A DNA stretch of 64,000 bases from Archilochus colubris (Eukaryota > Chordata > Aves > Apodiformes > Trochilidae): assembly GCA_023079485.1 (NCBI GenBank), contig CM041092.1, forward strand, positions 2,799,127 through 2,863,126. Direction: 5' to 3'. The notes under the pieces were generated by a model. It was not told the origin of the DNA and made no database searches. It saw nothing but the letters and a program-made list of their open reading frames with translations. Numbering within the stretch: the stretch's first letter is position 1; each line of letters starts with the position of its first letter. Shown here piece after piece: positions 23,301-37,352 of this stretch. The translations under genes and the position numbers were made by a program.

Positions 23301-25771
23301 ATTTCTATTAAAAACACTGACAAAACAGCCAAATAGTAAGTATTCATAAAGCTTGGGCTTAAAAAAGGTTTGTTTGGGCGTTTTTTTCTAAAAAAAAGAG
23401 AAAAAGGAATTTATTTAAAAACTATTTATCCCACACCTTCAAGAATGTTGAAAATTTGCTGTCTTGTGTATATTGACAACCTCTGGGTTTTGTTTCTGCC
23501 TGAATGCCCCAGAAGTTTCTTGCTGTTGTTACTTAAGTGCTTCCAGTGTATTCATCTCAGAGAGTATTACCCAGGAATAAACAAGACCTCACTGCAGTTT
23601 TAGGGTAAAATCCCACAAACATCAGTATTTCTGCATTGGGAATTAATTTGAAATAAAGACCCTCTTTTTGTGGTGTCAGAAATAGAAAATCAGAACCACA
23701 GGTTTGCTTTAACAACATTTTTTTTTGTTGTTGTTGATTGGTTGGGTTTTTTCCTATATTTTTTAGGTTGTTTTAGCAGTGTCAATCCAGCCACCAAACT
23801 GAAGAGTGAAAGCCACATTCTTTGAATACAGAAAGATCAGAAACTTGTCTGGGGAAGGCCAAGAGTAAACAGAGGTTGCCTGATTCCCTTGGGAAAACTC
23901 AAGTTCCATGTCATGTGTTAAATGTTCTTATAAACCTCATGGTGTTGTTCCTGTTTCAAATTGCATCTGTTCTATGACACTCTTGCTAAAATAGCTCTCT
24001 GTAGAGCTGAGAGGAGAAAGACACCAAAACTGTACAGACAACTGCATTAAAAAAGAGCATTAATAGCTTCCAGGACTTTTTTTTTTTTTTCTAAAGGTTG
24101 ATGATAATTTACTCTGCAGAATTAAGGCTTTTTAAAAAAAAAAAAAATGTCAGAATGCTAAAATGAAAAGTATGCAAAATTATTCCAGTTTGAGATGTAA
24201 ATTATGCTGCTAGAAAGATGAGTGAAATGTGTAAGGGAAGAATTAGGTCTCTTGGACTAAAGCAGATTCTGGTAAATCTTAAAATATGTGGGGAGTCTGC
24301 AGCCAATCCTGGATTTGCTAAGAGGAATATCAATGTGATGGGCATCTGATGGAGTGAGAACTTCTGCCCTTTTCAAGTTGTGAATTTCCACGTAGGGACG
24401 ATTCACAGCAGCACAGAGACTCCTGTGCTTCGGGCTAAATACCAGGCAGAGGCAAAAAACCAATCACTCCAGAAGGTTTTTTACTATTTTGACACTATTT
24501 CTACTGCTGCACTGGCCTGGGGATCATTAAGATTGCTTTATTCTCAGTCATCTTCAGCTGCAGGTTTGCATGCTCAGGTTCAGGTTATCCTAGGAGGTGA
24601 GAAGAACCCCCCCAGAGTGGCTTTTTCACATCAGGTGGCTAGTATTTTATTGCATATCCAGCAAACCTTCACCTCTCCATCTGCCCTAGGATGGGGAACT
24701 CACTCTGCCCCTGAAACAACCTAAAAACTTTAATATCTTTTCCAGGTTTCTTGGGCTGTGACCAGAAAAATCACTGCCCACGTTGGATCTGCCACAACGA
24801 TGCACAGAAGGCATTTGCTCTGGGGCAGTGGTAAGCAGGAAGTTTTTGCAACTTTGAGAGCAAAATAGAGTCAAGCTCCAGCTTCTTTCACCAGCCCTTG
24901 AATAAATTCCTCTTTTCTGTGTTTATGGATATGACATCTCTATATACACACAGATATGGATAAGAATCTAACGCTGAACTTTGCCTCCTGTGCTTTTCCC
25001 AAAGGCTCCAGAGAGCAGGCTTGCAACCATCAACCTTTTTCCCAGATTTATGGTGAGTTCACCTCTCACATATTTGTAAACTAAAAAATAAAGTTACTGT
25101 GGAGCTTGCTTGACAAACTCCTTTTGTTAGTGGCAGCACCGTGGCTTATGATGTTTATTCCTGAGAAATGAAGATATGACAGTGTTTATGCCCCTAGACT
25201 GAAGCCAAGTTTCCTTCTTTGCTTTTGCCATCTGGAAACTCAGGTTCAGTACCTCCAAGATGCATAAGTTATGCAGTTTTGACCATGGAGTTCTAAAACA
25301 ATGACATCCATACCTTCCATTTATGGAGGAATTAGCATTGCTGTCAAATCATCTCAAAACTCAGGCTCTGACCCAACTTTTGAAAACCTCAGGGTGTCTC
25401 AGTTTGCTTTCTCTTCCTCCAGGAAGCTGAGCTGGAGCAGAGGAGAGTGCTGAGATGGCAGGACCAGGCAGCTGGATGATGTGCCAGCTCTCTGATCCAA
25501 TTTACCTCCCCTTCCCACCACTTTTCCCAACTTTGGAAGTTGGCCTGTAAAGAATTCTTCTCAGAAATGTTTTCTCCTCTCTGCCCATGAAGCTCATGCT
25601 GCCCAAATCCTTCTTGGATAAGGCCATGCATCACGTTTCTGACACCTATGCCACATCCTAGGTCTTGTGCTAGGACAGGCAGGTCTATTTTGCTGGGTTT
25701 TTTGGTGGAATAGTTTTCTGGATTCCTTCTTCTGCAGTGTTTTTCATCCCCTGTACATCTGTGATTTCAGG
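20342..25771. other. Unique non-coding DNA
   Basis: No gene or transposon recognised in 5.4 kb. It includes a GT dinucleotide stretch near 21979-21990, T and A runs at 24068-24081 and 24134-24147, and a 136-codon plus-strand frame at 22350-22760 and a 114-codon one at 24380-24724. Neither frame has recognisable motifs or splice context. Confidence 0.55.
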
Positions 25772-26030
25772 ACACGAAGGGCATGAGTGATAGGATGAGG
25801 TGGGTCTGTTTTAAACTGAAAGAGGGGAGATTTAGTTGAGATATGAAGAAGAAATTCTTTCCTGTGAGGGTGGTGAGATATGGGAACAGGAAGCCCAGGG
25901 AAGCTGGAGGGAACTTGGAGAACCCTGGGCTGGTGGGAGGTCTCCCTGCCCATGGCAGAGGGTTGGGACTGGATGAGCTTTAAGGTCCCTTCCAACGCAA
26001 ACCTGGCTGGGATTTGATGATGCTGTGACA
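25772..26030 (+). mobile_element. CR1 LINE, old 5'-truncated copy
   Basis: CR1 3' fragment. The block 'gttttaaactgaaagagggg' is followed by 'aagaaattctttcctgtgag', 'ccctgcccatggcagagggt', 'tggatgagctttaaggtccc' and 'ttccaacgcaaacc', with a decayed tail 'gatttgatgatgctgtgac'. It is related to the old copies at 10155 and 3645 and not to the young lineage. It has no intact frame. Confidence 0.88.
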
Positions 26031-29000
26031 TTGCTGTCCCGTGTTAGCCACCATTCTGGACAGAGAAGCTTTATTTGGGTGATAGCCTCAAACTGTTTTG
26101 AGGAGGATGAATTCAATCTATGATTCACCACTGAATTCCTACTGTCTTTTGGGTATTTTCCTCAGATTCTGGATATGAGTTAGGTATTTCTTGGGTTTTA
26201 TCTCATCTTAATACTTCTCCAGAGCAAATGGGTCTTGTGAATTGTAAAGAAGTGCTCAGGCAAAGAAATGCTGCATCCTAACAGGATTCAGGGTCCATGG
26301 GTCTGAACACTTGATTCCTCAGCACTGATGTTCCTTCAGCAAGATGTGGGTGAGAGAAAGGCAGAGCCAGGCAGGAAAAGAAAAGGGAAAAGCTCTCATT
26401 GCTGCTCTTCTTCTCGAGTTCAAACTCATTGTAACTGAGTGGTAATTTTTTCTGAAATTAGAAATGATTAAAAAACTGTGGCCAGGGTTGTAATGGGAGA
26501 TGATCCGAAGAGGAGGGTTTGCTTTTGAACCATTGCAGAGTGGATTGGAATCTTAACAAAGTAAAAGGCTTGTAAATATATCTGGTGATGGTGTATTCAT
26601 GGGAGCTGTTGTGCACATCCTGCTCATACCTTTTTGTTTAAAAGAAAAAAAAAAACAAAAAAAAACCAACCAAAAAGTCTGGAAGGAATGGAAAACCTGA
26701 TGGTTCACAGCACAAGCCAGAAGAGAGTCAGGTCAAGAATATTTTTCTCTAGGTGAAGTCTTGGATGATGGCTCATTTCAGTGAGCTCATTTCAAGGTTT
26801 TTTGTGGTCTCTAGGAAACACCCAGCTGTGGCCATTATCAGAGAGAAGATCTGGTTCTGACCTGGTGTTGTTACACCTTTGGCATTTTTGGGATAGGCTT
26901 CTGCAAGACCTCCTCATTATAAAGAAGAAATTGCTAAATGGATTTTTTAAGTTAAACCAGACAAATATCCAGACAGCCTCCAACATAAGAGGGTAAAGAT
27001 CAAATTCTAGCCTTGCTTAAATTCAAGCATCTCATTAACATTAATAGGGCTGCATGTGTAACTGATAGCAAAATTTGGGCTAGGAAACCTTGAAGGACTT
27101 CAGTTGAAAAAGAGATTTTTATGTACAGGCCAGGAAAAAAAAAGAAAACCAGCTGAAACTGATAAAATGCAATTTATATCACCACAATGACAGTGCCTAG
27201 TAGTAAGATGTTGGGTTTTTTAGCTTTTTTCCCCTTCAAGTGGGTAAAGATTATTCCCAGACTAAAACCTTCATCACAGGCCAACTTTTAGCTGCAAGAC
27301 AAATGTCTGAACTGGTGATTTAAGCCTTGCAGATTTTTTTTATTATTATTTTTGATGCTGGAAACGTTAGCACACAGTCATATTGTGCAAAACTCATCAT
27401 AGTAGAGACTTTGGTGTCTGCAGAATTGGGAAGTAGGATCATATCTCTGCATAAATAATCTGTAGCTTAAATATACCTTGGAGACTGGCATCTAGATATA
27501 CCTGGGGTATTACCTCCTTATGTAGTCCATAAGTAAGAAAGTCAAAATGTCACCACTGAAGTCTTGGATGTGTTCTTAATGAAAAAAAAAATAAAAAATC
27601 TGTATGTTTCCATGCTTGGAAGAAGTTTCAGAATTATCATTTATGCTTCCACTTCAAACATGAATAAATAGGTGCTTGTCATTCTCACATTCTTTACTCA
27701 TACATAAGAGTGGAAGTTAAGGTCAGAAATATTTCCATTCACAGCTGGGGGGTCACCCTTCTATTCTCTTTCTTCAAGATATCAGAAGTAGTGTGGAATC
27801 AGGGGAGAGAAAAAAAAAACCATAATAAAATACTGTAATCCCAAAATACACTTTAATTCCAGTGGGTGAAGGTCACAAAACCTGTGAAGTTTTGTTATTC
27901 CCAGCAACTTTCTTACTCTTTCAGCACACTTTCTGCAGGTAGGCTGTGCCTGGAGAAAAACACTCTATCCATAAACTAAAATATTGGAAATACTGGATGT
28001 ATTTCCCTTTTCCTGCCAAGCTGCCCAGTGGTGCACTTCCAGATCAAGGAGGAGTTTCAAGCTGAAGGTTTTGAATTATTGTGACCCTGGTAGGAGTTTA
28101 GATGAGATCCATCCCTCACATGCCCAAAGATCACAACCATCCGAGGTAACAACCCCACTGCAGGACACCAAAGCTGGATTGGGACCCTAGGAAGGGACTC
28201 CCAGAGCTCCCCAGTGATTCCCAAGAGCTTGGCCAAGAGTCTCATAAGCAAGGGTAAGGCCTGGCAGTGATTTCTTTTCAATATCTTCCTGCAAAAGTGA
28301 CACTTGTATTCAAACACAAGTTGTAGTGTACTCGTGCTACACCATCCACTGCTCACACGAGTCACAAAATCTCAGTTAAAGGCAAGAAAATGGCATGGGT
28401 TTGGTTTGTTTGTTTTTTTTTCCTGAGAGCAATGGCAACCAGGTACTTTAGCAAAGCAAGAGAACTCAAGAGCTGATGAATAAATAATAGGAGGGGATGA
28501 ATAATTTAAGCATAGTGTCAGATGCCTTGAACAATCTTTATCCCTGAAACAATAAAATGGGACCATGTGCAGGGTGCTTGGGAGGCAATAGGTTTAAAGC
28601 CCTGGTTTTGGGGGGTAGCTGGACCCAGGACTTCAGAAGGTTTTGAGCATGGAGCACTTGTCAGGGAGGGAGAGGGCTCAACCCTAAGTTTAAGAAGGGT
28701 TTGTGGCTTTTCTCAGGTGGTTCTGTTTTGTCTCAGCTGCTGGGGATGGAGTGAAATGCTGTCAGGTGAAGCTGATTAAAGTATTTCAGCCATGCAGGGA
28801 ATTGGCAGAATTTAATTGCAGCTGAGGTCTAGGTAGAAAAAAAGTTGCCCCACCTTTTTCTCCCTCAAAGGGTGATGGAAATGTCCCACAAGACAAAGGA
28901 ATCCTGAGCTGCTCCTTAATGAGTTGAATACAGCTCATTAGCATCGTTATTCCAGGTGTTTTCAGGGGTTGCAAATCCAGGTTCAGGCAGCCCTTTTGGG

Positions 29001-32000
29001 ACCTTTCCTTCTCAGGGTTTGGGGTGTTCTTGCTGCTTTCCAGATCTTTCCATCACCATGTGCAGAGCAGAGATGCAGAGGAGATGTTTTGGTGTTCTTG
29101 GTAAGTCTTGTGCTAAGGGATGGCTTTGAAAAATGATGGTGAATTTGGGTTTCCTCTCTCTGAAGGGAAAGAAGGGGTTTGCTGGGGGAAAGATTGCTCA
29201 AATCCATTATATTTTTTGCTTTCTGGAGAAATCTGTTTTATTTGAGAAGGATTTTTTTTATACGTATAAATGGAAGTTCTTTTGAAAATGCCCACAAGTA
29301 AATATTTCTCACTTGGTCTTTACATAGTGATTTTCACCCCAAAATCGTGGGGTTTTTAAGGTTATTTGAATAATTTAAGACAAAAATCTTCTTTCACTTG
29401 TGTAAGACAGTTGTGAAGTTAGAAACTATGATAAATTCAAGCTGTATGGTCCTGCAGAAGAGTTTTTACTGAAATTAATGTGAGAAGGAGGGGAGAATAA
29501 TCTCTTTTAACCTGGTATAGTTTGAAATCAAACCATTGGGGTTTTATGACAAATTTGATCTTTGGCTTGGACTCTTAATAGTGAAACACTGGGGAAGGAG
29601 AGATACTTCATGTATTTTGGTGAGGATGATAAATGAGATGAAGATAACTGAGACAAATCAGATAAATGAGATGGATAAATCCAGCAGGATCTATGTGAGG
29701 AGATATTACTAAGGTGTTTTCACTTAAGGAAGCTAAAAAATAAAAATACACCTCGTGCAGTACCTCCAGCTTCTATGCTGTGAGAAATAAAGTTTGAAAA
29801 GTGTAAAGTTTGGGGATTTTGTTTTATTTTTTTTCACTTGGGGAAAGTCTTGGTTCATTTTCAGCTTGTAGGCTGAATGAGCTGAACCTCCTAAACACAG
29901 TAGGAAAGGAGAAGTCCCAGGGAAGAGGTTAGGGAGTGGGAAATGGCCTTTTTTTTCCTGCTTTAATCTCTCCTTTTTTTACATTCTTGTTGCTTCACCT
30001 TGCACCACAGAAAAGAAGTGGATTATGTGAGTGGGACACCCCCAATTAATTTAAATCAGCCAAATGGCACTGTTCATTTATATGAACACCAAAAGGCAAA
30101 TGAAAAGCCACTTTAATTCCACTACAGCCTTACTTTTAATTTTATGTTGCCATAACAATTAAAAACCAAAAATGGTGGGAAAAATAATATTACAAGAGCT
30201 AAGGAAAAATAGAATATCTTCACAGGAGTGCGGAAATATTCCTGAAAGTGGAATTGTTGGGTTTGGAACAGGTGAAATCCAGTGCTAATCCAATGAAGGG
30301 AATGGGCCTGGAACTCACATCTGCACGGGTGGGTTTTTTTACTCTTTTATTTTTGGTGTATTTGTGTTTATAGTGATGGGGTTGCAAAAGGGAATGGCAA
30401 GAGGAAGGTGAAATGTTGATAAAGTAAATAACTGTGGGAGAAAATACTTCAAACTGGAAGCCTGATCTCTGTATTTTGAATTTCTAACCAGTTGTGGAAT
30501 ATTATAAATAATCTTTCTTCTTGTCCCTGAGGTTGAGGTTTGTTTAATCTCTCTCTTTTGGTAATGGTTCAGCCAAGATGTGTTATAGGCAACCAGGTGA
30601 GTGAAATAACTGGAGGTGGGGAGCAGGACAAAGAGGTCAGGACAGATTTTTTTTAACCTGATTTAAATGCATTTGTGCTGCTGAAAAAGAATCTGTTTCT
30701 GGGCAGTTATCCTGCAAAACCCCTTATGAGTTGAGGAAAGGGAAAACTTTGTATGTCTTTTTGTCCTGTGGCATCACCTTGAACTTGAGTAAACTGCTAT
30801 TGGAAGGGTTATAATTTGGGAAAGAGCCTCCTCTGGAAGTGGTACAGATACCACAGCACCTTCATTTAATGTGCTGTCAGGGCTGGTAATTAAAACTGAA
30901 GGAACTAAGGTGGCTACATAAGGATTTTTTTGTTTTGTTTTAAACTTAAGGTCTCCAGTTGCATGTCATCTATTTTCTTAGTTTTGCCACAGACCTTTGG
31001 GAATGTAAATAATGATGTAGGATGAGATTAATTTCATGTAACTCCAGCCACCTGGAAAAGCATTTGGTGGAGTTACCTACCCAGGCTACCTCGATAGTCA
31101 GTGGAGAGGAATTCATCTTCTCTTAGGGTGGTATCTGTCTTTTCACATATTGTGGGCCATAGGCTATTCACTGAATTAATTTCTGTGTCAAATCTAAGAA
31201 CCAGGTTTTACTGGTAACATTCTTTTTTTTTTTTTTAGAAATACATGAAAGTGTGAGGTTGCTCTTTTTGATGCTGAGACTGGCAGCAGTCTGCACCAAA
31301 AGTTTAATTAATGCAATAATTTTTGAGCTGCTGTATTTTTAGTCTTAACCTAACTTGGGGCATTAGTTGTTGGGTGATATGAAGTGACCACAGTTTCTAT
31401 GCTGTTTGGGGTTGTGATTTTCTTTTTGTTTTTTTCATGAGAGGCATTTACTGATTGGGGATAGTTCAGCCTACAATGAAACCTTTCATGTTTAGTCTCT
31501 TGACCATTCTTAGAAGCCTTCTCTAAAACTCTCTGCTTTCTCCTGGTTGCTTGTGAGGACCTGACACCAAAACCACACAGGTGATATCTGAGCAGTTGCT
31601 GAACTTGTATTTACTGGGCACACATCTGGGCATCTTTTTATCCCCAGAATTACCTTTCTTGAGCCAGAAGAATTCCCAGAAAAATCCAGGAACCTTTGTA
31701 TTAGTCACCTTTCCAAATGATTTTTTTTTTCCTTCTCCAATTTCATCATTTCCAGATTTCTTGAAATCATCATTAGGCCTTTTCTTCCTCTTTTGCTTTG
31801 TATTTCAGAGTCAAGACCTCACTCTGGTGGGGCTTCTCTAAAACCCAGTTCACAGCTGCCTTCTGAGGCACAGCCAATTTTTAATCCATTTAATGTGTGG
31901 GGAGTTGATTGTTCTTTACTGTGGTTTCTTAATCAAAGTGTCATGTGGAAGGAAGTCAGATGCTTCCCTGAAGTGTATTACATAAACATGATATTACCTT

Positions 32001-35000
32001 TAGCACCCAAACTCTTAATCTCATTAAAAAGATCAGGTTCCTGTGATACAACCAGCTTTCCAAAAACCTATTAATTGTACTACACCTAATTCTTTATTAA
32101 ATTATGTCCTGTATTAGCCATTACATTACTCTGTGCCAGATATAGGTCAGGCTGACACACACACTCAACTATTTTTGCTTTTACAGGAGTCCCTGCAGTT
32201 TATTTAGTTTCACTTCCCACCTTAACTTTCTTGCACTATGTTCTAGTTCTACCATCTACCTCTGGTGTTGCTTTATTTTTTTTTTGCTTTTTCCAGAAGT
32301 AAAATAGGAATAGTATTGCATATTCTTTCTTTTGCCATATTATAATTAAAAAAAAAAGAGCTGTAACTAGTTGTATTCCAGTAGTTTTCTTCTTTCTTGT
32401 GCTCCACTTACCAGTTCTACATGGCTTCCAGTTTCTCATTGATATTAATTGGTGCCAATGTTTTTCTACTTTGATATATACACGTGAGCCTTAATTAAAT
32501 GGATTTAAAAACATATTTTTGTGAGTTAAGTCCTTCTGGTATGAAGGGTAAGACCCTTTAGGTATGTTGGACTACCTTCCCTCTGCACTGTTCTTTGCAT
32601 TTTGCATCTTCTGGTAAAGTGGGAACTGCATAATAGCATGGAAATCTAAAAATCTATGAGCAAATCAAGTTTAATCATTGTTCCCTAAATGCTTGGATGA
32701 GGGTTAGGGTTGAATCGTGCTTTTTTTGGTCCTGTCTGTTCAAAACTGACTCCTCTAGAGGACCAAACCTCTTATTGTGACACTGAAGCTTAGGACACGG
32801 TCAACTTGGTTGTGCAACCTGCTGTTCAATTAATCTGTGGTAAGGCACACCATGAATTCAAATGCTCTCATTAAAGCCTGCAAAATTTGCAGGGAAAACG
32901 TCCACAGAAAAGAATGTAAAAATCTCCTTTTGGAATAATGAAGTGGATGAAAACAGAGAAGATTCAGTGATGTTGTGTGTGCCCCAGGGCTCTGTTCCAT
33001 CACTGAGGAGCCAAAGATTCCCTGACATAGAACTTGGTATTATCTTAGATCAGTGTTGTTGCTTGAGATCTAACCAAGCAACTTGCTCCGAACTCATCAG
33101 GGCTATCACATGAGTTGGAGGCTTCAGTCTGAGAGAGGCCACGTTGCCTAAATTTCATTAGAAATAATAAATCCCATGCAGGAACTTTTCAGAAAGGCAC
33201 ACAAGAGGTCAGGGGCAAGTTTTCTTTTGTGACACATTTTATTTTGTTTATTCTTTTTCCTTAGAAGAAAAAAGTTACCATATTAAAAGTTTCTCCTCTT
33301 AGGGCTGGTTTTCTGGTCACCTTTTACCATGGAATGTGACAATAGTACAAATCCATCCTCTTCCCCTTGGGCCTTTGTTGGACCTCCTCACCTCGGAAGC
33401 TCCTGGATCCAAATGCCCTGGTGTAGCTCATCCCCACCAAGGCTCCACTGCCATTCCTCTTCCCTTGCTGAAGCTCAAGCTCTGATATTTTAAATATTAA
33501 AAGACCACAGAAAGGTAAATCTTCTTAATGACACAAGGAGAATTAAACAGGCAACTTCTCTGGGTAATAATGGAAAGTTTTGTAGCTAATTCCCTACACA
33601 TACTGTGCAGAAAATGAATCCCATAAAATACAAGTAACTTCTCCCTGAGCACCTGTAGCTTCTTCCTAATATTGAAAATTTATTTGCATTTCATTTAAAT
33701 AAATTCTAAAATTGCAACACCAGCTCTGTGTGCTTGCACCTCTGTACCGTGTTGCAGACAGGAGGGGTGGTTGTGGAACTGGGTGCAAAAGTAAATAATA
33801 AATCAGTTTTATCTTGCAACTTTGACAACTTCTGCAATCTGGTCTCTGCTTTGCCTCAGATTGCTAAAGAGAATTTAAAAGCAGCTGATAATAAACCCAT
33901 ATAGACTGAGTCCAAAGTAAGTAAACCAAAAAACCAAACTTGAAATAAAAAGTATCGATGCTTTTTGGGGGTGTTTTAGCATGTGCAGGTACAAAACAGT
34001 TAAACAGAGCTCTTTGGGTGTTAATGAACATTTGCTGTTTTCTTTTGTTATCCATGGGATTGCATTTTGCACTTGACTTGCTCAGCACTAAAGGCTCTGT
34101 AGGTACATTGTGCATTTCATGTGCTTTAGTCTTATCATCAGTACCAGCTAAATTCAGCTCTTTGGGTGGGGGTGCTGATACTTTGACAGTATTATGTCCT
34201 GAAAGGAAAATCCAGGAAAAATTAATTTTCATCCATCCCCAAGCCAGCTTGGGCCAAGATCAACACTCGCAGAGAAGAGTAGAGTTGGTCAGCACTGTAA
34301 TTTCCCTACGCATCTGCTCCCATTGTGGGCCAACCCATAGGTAACACACAAGGTAACATCATGGGATGTTATCATGTTCTTTAAGGCAGAACAGTCATGA
34401 TTTTAGACACAACCAATTTATTGAAGGCTTTAAGACCCAGATGATTTGTTGGGGGAATTTTGGGGGCTTTTTTTCCTTGTTCTTTTCTTTTAGGAGAGGA
34501 AATTTGCACCCTATTATGTATGGACACAATATTCAAGATTTGTCCAACAGATCTGGCAGTCTTTGGGAGAGAATAGTCCCAAAGCTTGCACAGACACTCT
34601 GATCTCTCAGCAACTCAATTTGTGGTCCCCAGAAAACTGTATTTACACATAATTTATTTTAATTCAAGAAATGAAGGGGGGGAAATAATATTTTTGCCCT
34701 GATTCTCTTCATATTCTAGGCTAATATAAAAGATACCCAAGCTCAACATATCAGGGTGATTTTTTGATGCCCAGAGGAAGCAAACTCCAGCTATCAAGCT
34801 TGCTGTGTCACACATCCCTAAATATCACATCCAGCTTCTGCATAGGGTGCATGAATAAAACAATAAAATAAAGAGCTGAGGTTTGTGTTCACAGACACAC
34901 CAGCACTATTTACATGAAGTGATAAAACAGCTCATGCCATTTTAGAACAGGTTTTAAACATGCCCAGGGTAGGTAGGGCTTGGGCTATTTTATTTGACCC

Positions 35001-36249
35001 TTCTTTTATGTTGCTTTCAGTGCTCTGGTGTAGAACCAACCCAATATAATTCAATTTCTCTACTACTTTACCCTTCAGTTAGAGCAAACCTACAGTGAGC
35101 ACACAAAGGCCACTGTGATGGTATCTTCTTTGATCTTCAGCTTGCTCAATCTACTTCCTACTGTGCTGGCTCACAATTTCATTTTAATAGTTAAGTAGTT
35201 TGGACATCATTAAAAGAACTGTGTCTGGAGGCAGTGATATGGCACTGATCAGTTTGTCAAGTAATTCCATTTAAAAAAGTTCACAGTTCTGTCCTGATAT
35301 GATGTAGAGAAAATGTCTCATTAAAAACAACTTTTGTAAAATACTTTCACCCATTTCAACTTAAAAAAAAATGAGGATAATTTCTGGAGACTAGCTCTTT
35401 CCAGTCTAATACATCATCTTCTTTTAATCTCCACTAGCTCCTGCCTTTTTTTTTTTTTCCCTTTTTTCCTAGCAATTATTAATAATTTTGTTGCTCTGAC
35501 TAATTTTCCTAAGTGGGCTCAAATATATTTTTGGAAACTCTACAAATGAAGGACCAGGTTATGATTCAGGCTCAATGCCTGTTCAGCATTAAAATTAGGG
35601 TCAAATGCAAACCTGCCAGCCCTGGGGCAAGATTAAAACCCTTTTCTTCCAAACTAGGTAGAACACAATATGGTCTGGGGATTTATTTTGTGATGCAGAA
35701 GGAGTCATGTAGGTATCTACCAATGAAGAACCATAGGTTGGGTCTAAATCCAGGCCCCTCTGCTACCTCAATCCCTACAATTCCATGAGTTTACTGCTAT
35801 AGCAATGCAAGAAAGCATGTGCACTCATGCTACAGCATTAGTTCAAAAGTCTCATAAATATTCTCAACCCAGAAGTCTTCCTTTATGTTGTCTTATTTCC
35901 AAGTGATCTTCCTTTCTCCCTCAACCATTACCTATGTGTAAACCAGGTGTTGATATGAATCCTTTCTTGCCCTGCCTGAGGCCTGGAGGAGCCAACCTGG
36001 AGGTAGTGACCTGGTTTAACTTTGTCTTCGCTATTCTGAGGTAGATACTTCCCTCTCAAATCTCCAGAAAACACCTATTATATATTCCGGGTTGAGGGGA
36101 TTTTGTCTTTGGGTGGTTTATTTGGTTTTTTGACCTTGATCCTGACTTTGGGTAAAGAGATGGTCCCCAAGGTGAACTTTCTGCATTTGCAATGAGACTT
36201 AAACTTGTGTTTTACATTACACAGTCAAGGGTTTTTCTCTCTGCTGATC
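26031..36249. other. Unique non-coding DNA, 10 kb
   Basis: The longest transposon-free stretch. No gene is recognised. Items of note: a small palindrome TGTTCAT-4-ATGAACA at 30071-30088, AT-rich possibly constrained DNA at 30040-30200 and 35140-35360, and a minus-strand exon candidate at 33864-34198 (see findings). T runs occur at 31218-31229 and 35448-35459. Confidence 0.5.
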
Positions 36250-36889
36250 ATGGTCAGGAACAGGGGCAGTGTGGCCAAAAAGACCAATGGCATCCTGGCC
36301 TGGATCAGGAACAGCGTGGCCAGCAGGTCCAGGGAAGGGATTCTGCCCCTGTGCTCAGCTCTGGGGAGGCCACAGCTTGAGTCCTGTGTCCAGTTCTGGG
36401 CCCCTCAGCTCAGGAAGGAGATTGAGGTGCTGGAGCAGGTCCAGAGAAGAGCAAGGAGGCTGTGAAGGGATCCAGCAGAATTCCTATGAGGAAGGGCTGA
36501 GGGAGCTGGGGGTGTTGAGGCTGGAGAAGAGGAGGCTCAGGGGAGACCTCATCACTCTCTCCAACTCCCTGAAAGGAGGTTGGAGCCAGGGGGGGGTTGG
36601 GCTCTTTTCCCAGGCAACTCTCAGCAAGACAAGAGGGCAGGGTCTCAAGTTGTGCCAGGGGAGGTTTAGGTTGGAGATGAGAAAGAATTTCTTTCTGGAG
36701 AGGGTGATCAGGCATTGGAATGGGCTGCCCAGGGAAGTAGTGGATTCTCCGTGTCTGGAGATATTTCCAAAGAGCCTGGATGTGGCACTGAGTGCCATGG
36801 GCTGGGAACCACGGGGGGAGTGGATCAAGGGTTGGACTTGATGATCTCTGAGGTCCCTTCAAACCAATTGGTTGGATGATTCTATGATT
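36250..36889 (+). mobile_element. CR1 LINE, young lineage, 5'-truncated
   Basis: About 640 bases covering the C-terminal ORF2 region and 3' UTR, ending 'gatgattctatgatt'. The ORF2 frame is open from the 5' end to about 36463. There, loss of one G ('aggctgtgaagg' against 'aggctggtgaagg') produces a stop; an adjacent frame then runs open to 36841 and carries the downstream part. The G run at 36656-36661 is intact, unlike in the copies at 5850 and 43419. The 5' end is compressed relative to the 43419 copy. That can be read either as two small deletions or as a jump at the shared 'gtggcca'. Confidence 0.93.
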
Positions 36890-37311
36890 TTTTCAGCTGG
36901 GCTGAGCTGAGCTTGCCACGTGGAGGCAGAGATTTAATCTGCACCTTTGTTCTACCAGTCTGGTTCTTAAAATCATCACCTGATGTGCACCTAGAATGTA
37001 ACCTGAGCTCACCTGAGGACAAACCTCTACCTGTGCTGCTTGTGTCAATGCTGAGGTTCAATTAAGGTGGCATTAAAAATGTTGCCTGTTTAATCTCTCT
37101 GTCCCCAGTCTCTGATATGGCTGTTTTGTTTGTCAGGTGGAAAAAATAGATATGAAATGTGGAGTTTAAACAAAGCAGAAACAACTGATGTCCAGCAAAG
37201 GCTGTAAGGAAGAAATAAGTGAAGTAAAAAGATGACAGAATGCTGTCAAAAGGGCTTGTCTGCAGTGTTGGTTTTGCTTTTTAATTCCTTTAAAAAGCCA
37301 AACCTAACTGT

Positions 37312-37312
37312 A

Positions 37313-37349
<37 letters not shown>
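37312..37349. repeat. TA dinucleotide microsatellite
   Basis: About 38 bases of nearly uninterrupted TA with one C. It is perfectly self-complementary, so it can extrude as a hairpin. It is likely length-polymorphic. Confidence 0.9.

Positions 37350-37352
<3 letters not shown>

Noticed and set aside
32702..32712. Telomere-like GGTTAGGGTT
   Set aside because: Fewer than two full repeat units, as expected by chance.
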